64,000 nucleotides of DNA from Cephalotrichum gorgonifer. Lineage: Eukaryota; Ascomycota; Sordariomycetes; Microascales; Microascaceae. The stretch lies in contig ONZQ02000012.1 in NCBI GenBank assembly GCA_900312665.1, positions 638,907 through 702,906 of the forward strand. The letters run 5' to 3'. How positions within the stretch are numbered: position 1 is the first letter of the stretch; each line of letters opens with the position of its first letter. Positions 59,003-64,000 of the stretch are shown one piece after another. The notes under the pieces were generated by a model. It was not told where the DNA came from and made no database searches. It worked only from the letters and a program-made list of their open reading frames with translations. A program made the translations under genes and the position numbers.

Positions 59003-59368
59003 ATGCCGCAAAAACCGATCCGCCTCCCGATCCTCCCCCATCTCCGCGTCAAGAATGCGAACCCGAAGCAAGAGAACCCTTGCGTACGAGTAATGGGATC
59101 CCTACTAGGTTCGCATCCTCTTTTCTACAATATTTACGAACTCTGAGAAGCAGTGTAACTGTCTTGAAGGGGCCGAAGGCTAACTCTTCCTTGAAACGCA
59201 GCATGCTGGGCTTCAGCGGGATACAACACCGCTGGATGCGCCGTGATAGAACAGCAGCTACGCACGTGCATGGACGCGAAGAAGCCGCCACCACTGCCGA
59301 GAAGTACCATCAACTACCACCTCACTCGCTTCCAGAAGAGGTTCACAGGAACGACGAAGAGCAGTTAA
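59003..59368 (+). CDS. MRP10: Mitochondrial small-subunit ribosomal protein mS37 (Mrp10)
   Basis: Two short exons (59003-59108 and 59202-59368) give a 90-residue protein. Exon 1 reads MPQKPIRLPILPHLRVKNAN then PKQENPCVRVMGSLL. The GTTCGC donor, a GCTAAC branch point and an ACGCAG acceptor join it to ACWASAGYNTAGCAV, then EQQLRTCMDAKKPPPLP and STINYHLTRFQKRF. The N-terminal RLP..LRV..PN block, the paired Cys of the CHCH fold and the INYHLxR ending are diagnostic of mS37/Mrp10. Members are imported through the Mia40 pathway and fold with disulphides before joining the mitoribosome small subunit. The length agrees with the family (about 95 residues). The donor is weak, but the join is exact. Confidence 0.92.
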
Positions 59369-62300
59369 AGTGGGAACGCGACGAATCAACGGCATAACTC
59401 AAGTAATATTGATCGATTGAGGGCATTCCCTTGGGGACTGAGGTTCTCCACGGGTCCTAGCGGCGGAGTGATAAGGTAGCCGCGGTTGAAAGACGGGCCA
59501 TCATCCCGGTGTACGATGAAGGGAGGAATCTAGAGGACATATCACGGCTGTGGTTCTCGTTGTATCAATCATCTGGACAGGCGTAATAAGAGCAGGACTT
59601 CTTCTTTAACCCCTTTGGTTCCTTCACACGAGTTTTCGGGTCATCTGGCCCGAGTGTGTATCTGATCTATGACACGCGCTGCCCCTGTTTTATGGTCTTC
59701 GAATGCAGGATCTGAACTCCCTTGGGCTCGCTCGCAATCCACCAATCCTTTGGCCCCTCTTTCTGGCAGTGTACGCCTCAAAATGTCGTAGTCTTGCATT
59801 ATAAGTACTCTACATCGGGGATGGCCGTGTCTGCACCAGATAGGATGAGAATTTCCGGGAGAGAAAGGGTGACAGATGGAGCCCGTGCCCCCTCACCGAC
59901 CATCCCCGTCGCGATCCTGCACAATACGCTACGATGGCTGCATCTGATGAAGGAACGATGGGGAGTGTCACGCCATTGCCGGACAGGAATCCTGCGCAAC
60001 TTGAAGAGGTTTGGGCAGAGCATATCTGTATGCACTTGGAAATGGTATTCTAGGATCTCTAGTGCGGTGTGGGGGGTTAGTTTGTAGAGGAACTGCCATG
60101 GTTCCCAGCAGAAGAGCTGATCGCGCTTGAGATAGGTGATCATGCTGCTTTCTAAGGATGGCAATACAATATGGGATGTCAGGGTGAGGGTAGTACCGGA
60201 TGTCCCATATGTCTTGGTCTAGAGGCTTGGGTTCGGAGGTGGAAGGGCAGTCTGGTAAATGGAGCAAGGCTGTTTCTCCTTAGCTGTTGTGTTGTCTGCC
60301 ACTCTAGCACGAGAGGAGACTAGGTGATTGGGGCTGGTACGGAACTGGCCCAGCTTGGGTGGCCCATCTTGAACTCGTCGAGGCATTAATACACATGACT
60401 TTGAACGGATCCAGACGTGGTTGAACTGGGTCTTGTTCTTATTATCAAGGGCCAAAAAGACTGACCACGTGGGCCATATGTACTACGAGGTCGTCAATTG
60501 TCCCAAGATGCCGTAGCCGCGGAAGTCAAGGAAGCATAAATGTTGGAGCTGGGATCGATACGCCGTTCCCCAGGCTCGTCTGTGCTTGCGGGTGAGTAAC
60601 GGGAACGGCATATAGCCTAGCTTCCGGAGTAATGGCCAGCTCCCACCTGATACGCCATCGGGACCACTGAGCCGTTCCGGGTCACCAAAAGTACACAAGG
60701 CATTCTGCCTACCAGGAGGATACATAATATCGCAGCTTCCCGCGGCCCGGGGCCGTTAATTGCATCAAGCGTGTTTCCTCGGGCCGGGAAGAACAAGACT
60801 TGTTACTTGTGGGAGCATCACCGGGCGGACACATGTTGTAATACTCGTACTGTGGCAGACAGTAGTGCCTTTAATAGGTGGTATCTGTGACGAAGATCCC
60901 GAGGTGGGGCCGGGGTGCAACTCAGGGTCCGGTCCGTCCCCTCACCAGTTCACTCCTTGAAGTGCTCATACTCCATGGTGGTACTGTTGCCACGAAGTAG
61001 TACGGATACATTTCTGCCAGATCCCGCCTTGCAGAATAGAAATACGTGGAAGCCCCCTTTCCCCGATTTCATATCGAGAATGCGACCTTCCTGCTGCCCA
61101 ATCTAGCGTATTCTATGGATGAAAAGGAGACTGGAGATGGTGATCCGCATCGAGGTCGCGATACGCCTCGACCTATTACGGATTAGCGTCCTTTGTCGCT
61201 AATTTGAAACAGATCCTGCCCCCGTATCAATGCATGAGCGCGGGTGGTCTTGATCTGCGAGCATGTATCCATCTTCACGGGAGTATTCGTATTACTTGTA
61301 TGGTTATTTCGAACCAGAGGCCACCTTAACAACTCAAGAACTTATGAGCCATCAACCTGTCGCGCAATAACATGCCGGAGCGGCAACTTCCATCTTGGAC
61401 GTGTGGCTTATCTTAGGTGCGAATATCACGTGATACGCGGACTCTGGCCATGGAATGCCCTGTGGGTATGGGAACAGTCAAGCCCACCACTCCACTTCCC
61501 AACATCGAGGGGTGATGGGATCCATTCCGATTGAAAACTTAGGTTTGCAGCGCGACTTTCGTACTTCTTGTACTAGGTCATGCTTCTTCCTTTTGATCGA
61601 GATCGCTTTCATTGCGCGGTCCACTGAATCTTTGCTCTAGTGTTCCACAATGAGATTCGGTGGTCACAAGCTCAAGTCAAGCGAGCGACGCAATTCCTGA
61701 CTGAAGACGAATGAGTGTGAGGCAACATGGTTCGCACCGACACAAAGTACTGAGCGCGGCAAGGTCTAGTGTTGAAGTACAGAATGTTCGTTGTAGGTAG
61801 TTAGGTATCAGCCAGATGTATCCTAGTTACCTTTCGGGTATTCCTCCCACCAAATTGACCGACAGATAAGGTACAAGGGTACCTAAACTGTCCCTGGGAC
61901 ACCTGTAGCTACTCACTTTCCATGAGGGGTACAAAGGCGTGATAATATGGGGAAGGGAGCTACCACGGCTCCTCTGGCGCCGCTGGAGAAATCGGGGTCC
62001 CCTCCTCTTCCCCCCCTTCGATTCTTCCATCCCTCCTTTTCCGGTCGGAGCACCACACCCACAACCTGGCAAGAACTCGTGCTGGCCCCCGTTGTCAAAT
62101 TTCAAGTACAGAACCGGTAAACGTTCGACCAGCATCCAGCCGGAGGCACTAAACGGTGCATCCCATAAGCTACCGCTGTAGTTTCTATGTTTCGGCTTCC
62201 ATTTGTCCCCACAAGGCCACTTTCCTAATTGCCTTCCAACCGTTGACTCGGTATCTGTCGCTGGCCGCCTCCCCCTGCCTTCTTTCCACCTACCAACCAC

Positions 62301-62757
62301 CTCCCTTCGAGCGGCCCGCCTCCTAAATTTCACCTTCACATTCACCCATATCGCCAGAGTCTATTGTAATCCTCGACGCCTTCGAAGAAACCCGACTGCT
62401 ACTCCTCCCGACCGTATCATTTTCTTCTCTCTGTCAACCGCTTCGCTAAATACCCTTGCTAAGGGCGGCTCTCTCTGCCCCGCCCTTTCGCCGCCCCGTA
62501 CTCGCAGAGAGCGGTCAGAACGTGTGCCGAAAGCGATTATTACTCGACGAACGAACTCGATCCCAACGTCAGACGACCCTTAATCCTTTGATGCAGTAGT
62601 TCGCAATCCCAAGTGAAGAGGGTTCCTTCCCTACCGAAGACGCGGCTTCCGCTGTCGACGCCATCCGACCGACCTCGACGACCGACCTCCGCGGCCGACC
62701 TCGACGGCCGACAACATCGTAAGGGGCACCATAACCAAATCTACAACAATTCCCGCT
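59369..62757. other. Intergenic region, 3.4 kb, no certain gene
   Basis: It contains possible decayed minus-strand coding segments at 59799-60455. 61900-62757 is probably the promoter and leader of CDC24, with CT-rich stretches. Confidence 0.45.
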
Positions 62758-64000
62758 ATGGATGTTATGGCCTACTCGCCCCTTATACGAAACAACACGA
62801 CTCCCAATTTCCAGAGAGACAGAGACCCGGGCACCGGGCCGCTGCCGATGATGAATAGCGCCCCGCGCGCCAGCCAGCTTTCTGGCACGACGGCGTACAA
62901 TAGCTCGAATCAGTCGTTGGCATCACTCTCAAGCGCCCAGACTGCCGTCGCGACGAATGGTGCCTCCAACGGCCAAGTTGTGGCAACCGCCAACATTATC
63001 AACCAGAAGGCCGATGCTTCGCGATCGTTATACCAAATTTGCATTCTGCTTCGACAAAGGCTCTCACAGGTTCCCGGGTTCGAGATCTACTTTGACCAGC
63101 TTGACCAACCTGACCCAGTCGAGGCTGTATGGAACCTGTTTCGGTCGGGATTGCCCCTTCTCACGATCTACAATAATGCGCTACAACCGGCCGAGCCTCT
63201 GAAGATAGACGATGTGCATGCGAACGCGAACGAGAAGAAGATATCCAAGCTCTCGGCTTTCAAGTTCGTGGAGGCATGTCTAAAGGACTTAAACATCCCC
63301 CCTTCGGAATGCTTCGTGATTAGCGACTTGACGGGAAATGATACCAGCGGCTTTGTCAAGGTACCTTCGCCTTCCCTCTGCCCCATATGGGACACCATCC
63401 TGTGGGGATCCCCTCTACCTACCGCATAATGTTCTAACATCATTATTAGGTTACACAAGTTCTCAACTACGTCCTTGACCTTGCGGAAGAACGCGGCTTC
63501 CTGCTGGAACCTCGTGCCTTCTTTGATGGCAGTGCGATCGCCCAGCCTGGTGCACAGATGAGCTATAGGGATCATGTTGTAAAAGAGCTGGTGGATACGG
63601 AGAGGAAGTACGTGCAGGATCTCGAGAATCTCCATGATCTAAAGAAAACCCTAGAGGTGAAGGGCGTCATACCCGGCGACATGATCCATCAGATCTTCCT
63701 CAACATCAACGCCATCCTCGATTTCCAGCGCCGGTTCCTTATCCGAGTTGAAACCACCAATTCCATGCCAGAGAATAGCCAACAGTGGGGAGCCTCCTTC
63801 GTTCTTTTTGAGGATGCGTTCGATATATACACGCCCTTCATTGCGAACCAGAGGAAAGCAGCTCAGACGGCCAATAGCGTCTTCGACAAGATCCAAACGG
63901 CAGAACACCCTGTGGCGGTCGACTTCAATACCTTGGACGGCTTTCTGCTGAAACCCATGCAGAGGCTTGTCAAGTACCCACTCCTACTCAAGGTACGAGA
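62758..64000 (+). CDS. CDC24: Cdc24-like Rho guanine-nucleotide exchange factor (5' part)
   Basis: Exon 1 (62758-63360) and exon 2 (63450-63992) join as GFVK-VTQVLNYVLD. A GTACGA donor at 63993 shows the gene runs on past the window, so at least 382 residues are seen. After a disordered N-terminus of about 85 residues comes the Cdc24 calponin-like region (RSLYQICILLRQRLSQVPGF, VEAVWNLFRSGLPLLTIYNA, ECFVISDLTGNDTSGFVKVT). The Dbl-homology domain begins at RDHVVKELVDTERKYVQDLE and reaches its conserved helix LDGFLLKPMQRLVKYPLLLK. PH and PB1 domains would follow outside. Cdc24 activates Cdc42 for polarity, hyphal tip growth and NADPH-oxidase control. The start ATG at 62758 is the first in frame after a leader. 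Confidence 0.93.

Noticed and set aside
62203..62583. 126-codon plus-strand ORF before CDC24
   Set aside because: Composition looks like a translated CT-rich leader, with no domain; treated as 5' UTR or promoter of CDC24.

Overview
The window is nuclear DNA of a filamentous ascomycete (Pezizomycotina), probably a sordariomycete, though the species cannot be fixed from sequence alone. The basis is short spliceosomal introns (about 50-145 nt) with GTRNGT donors, CTRAC-type branch points and YAG acceptors; gene families typical of these fungi (rhodopsin/SAT4-type membrane protein, DHA2 transporter, Rtt106, Vfa1, Yvh1, Cdc24, mS37); intergenic DNA rich in TACTCGTAC/TACTCCGTAC-like words; and a dispersed single 5S rRNA gene. 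There are no operons and no bacterial or viral genes.

Layout. 1-1591 (-): 5' part of a secreted protein of unknown function. 2497-2924: a 5S rRNA gene (-) and a truncated copy of its 5' end. 3552-5404 (-): DHA2-type MFS transporter. 6583-8731 (-): a decaying gene joining a Pro-rich region, an AN1-like zinc finger and an inactive aminoglycoside-phosphotransferase-like kinase, broken by one in-frame TAG. 9108-9908 (-): an unrecognised, probably spliced coding segment. 9909-21290: an 11-kb gene desert. 21291-23341 (+): C2H2 zinc-finger protein. 26010-27296 (+): YVH1 phosphatase. 27932-29704 (+): vacuolar carboxypeptidase S. 32823-33615 (-): VFA1, divergent from 34060-35807 (+): histone chaperone RTT106. 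36012-37124 (-): L-lactate dehydrogenase. 38131-38217 (-): intron-containing tRNA-Thr(CGU). 38851-39663 (-): Thr/Pro-rich, probably GPI-anchored wall protein. 42099-43627 (-): rhodopsin-domain membrane protein. 45849-48364 (-): Artemis/SNM1-like nuclease in eight exons. 50156-52307 (+): phenol-hydroxylase-like FAD monooxygenase. 53411-57969 (-): 1447-residue disordered, probably nuclear protein. 59003-59368 (+): mitoribosomal protein mS37 in two short exons. 62758 to the window end (+): 5' part of CDC24.

Exons were joined by hand from splice signals. Every multi-exon model given closes in frame from ATG to stop, or to the window edge. The content is mostly housekeeping (ribosome biogenesis, vacuole/ESCRT, chromatin, DNA repair, polarity) mixed with accessory metabolism and surface genes (MFS, monooxygenase, LDH, GPI protein, Pth11-like). 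No secondary-metabolite cluster, CRISPR array or intact transposon was seen. The most unusual items are the AN1-pseudokinase gene, the tandem VKRE array in Rtt106, the duplicated 22-residue motif in the 1447-residue protein, the cryptic coding segment near 9.5 kb and the palindrome-rich desert.
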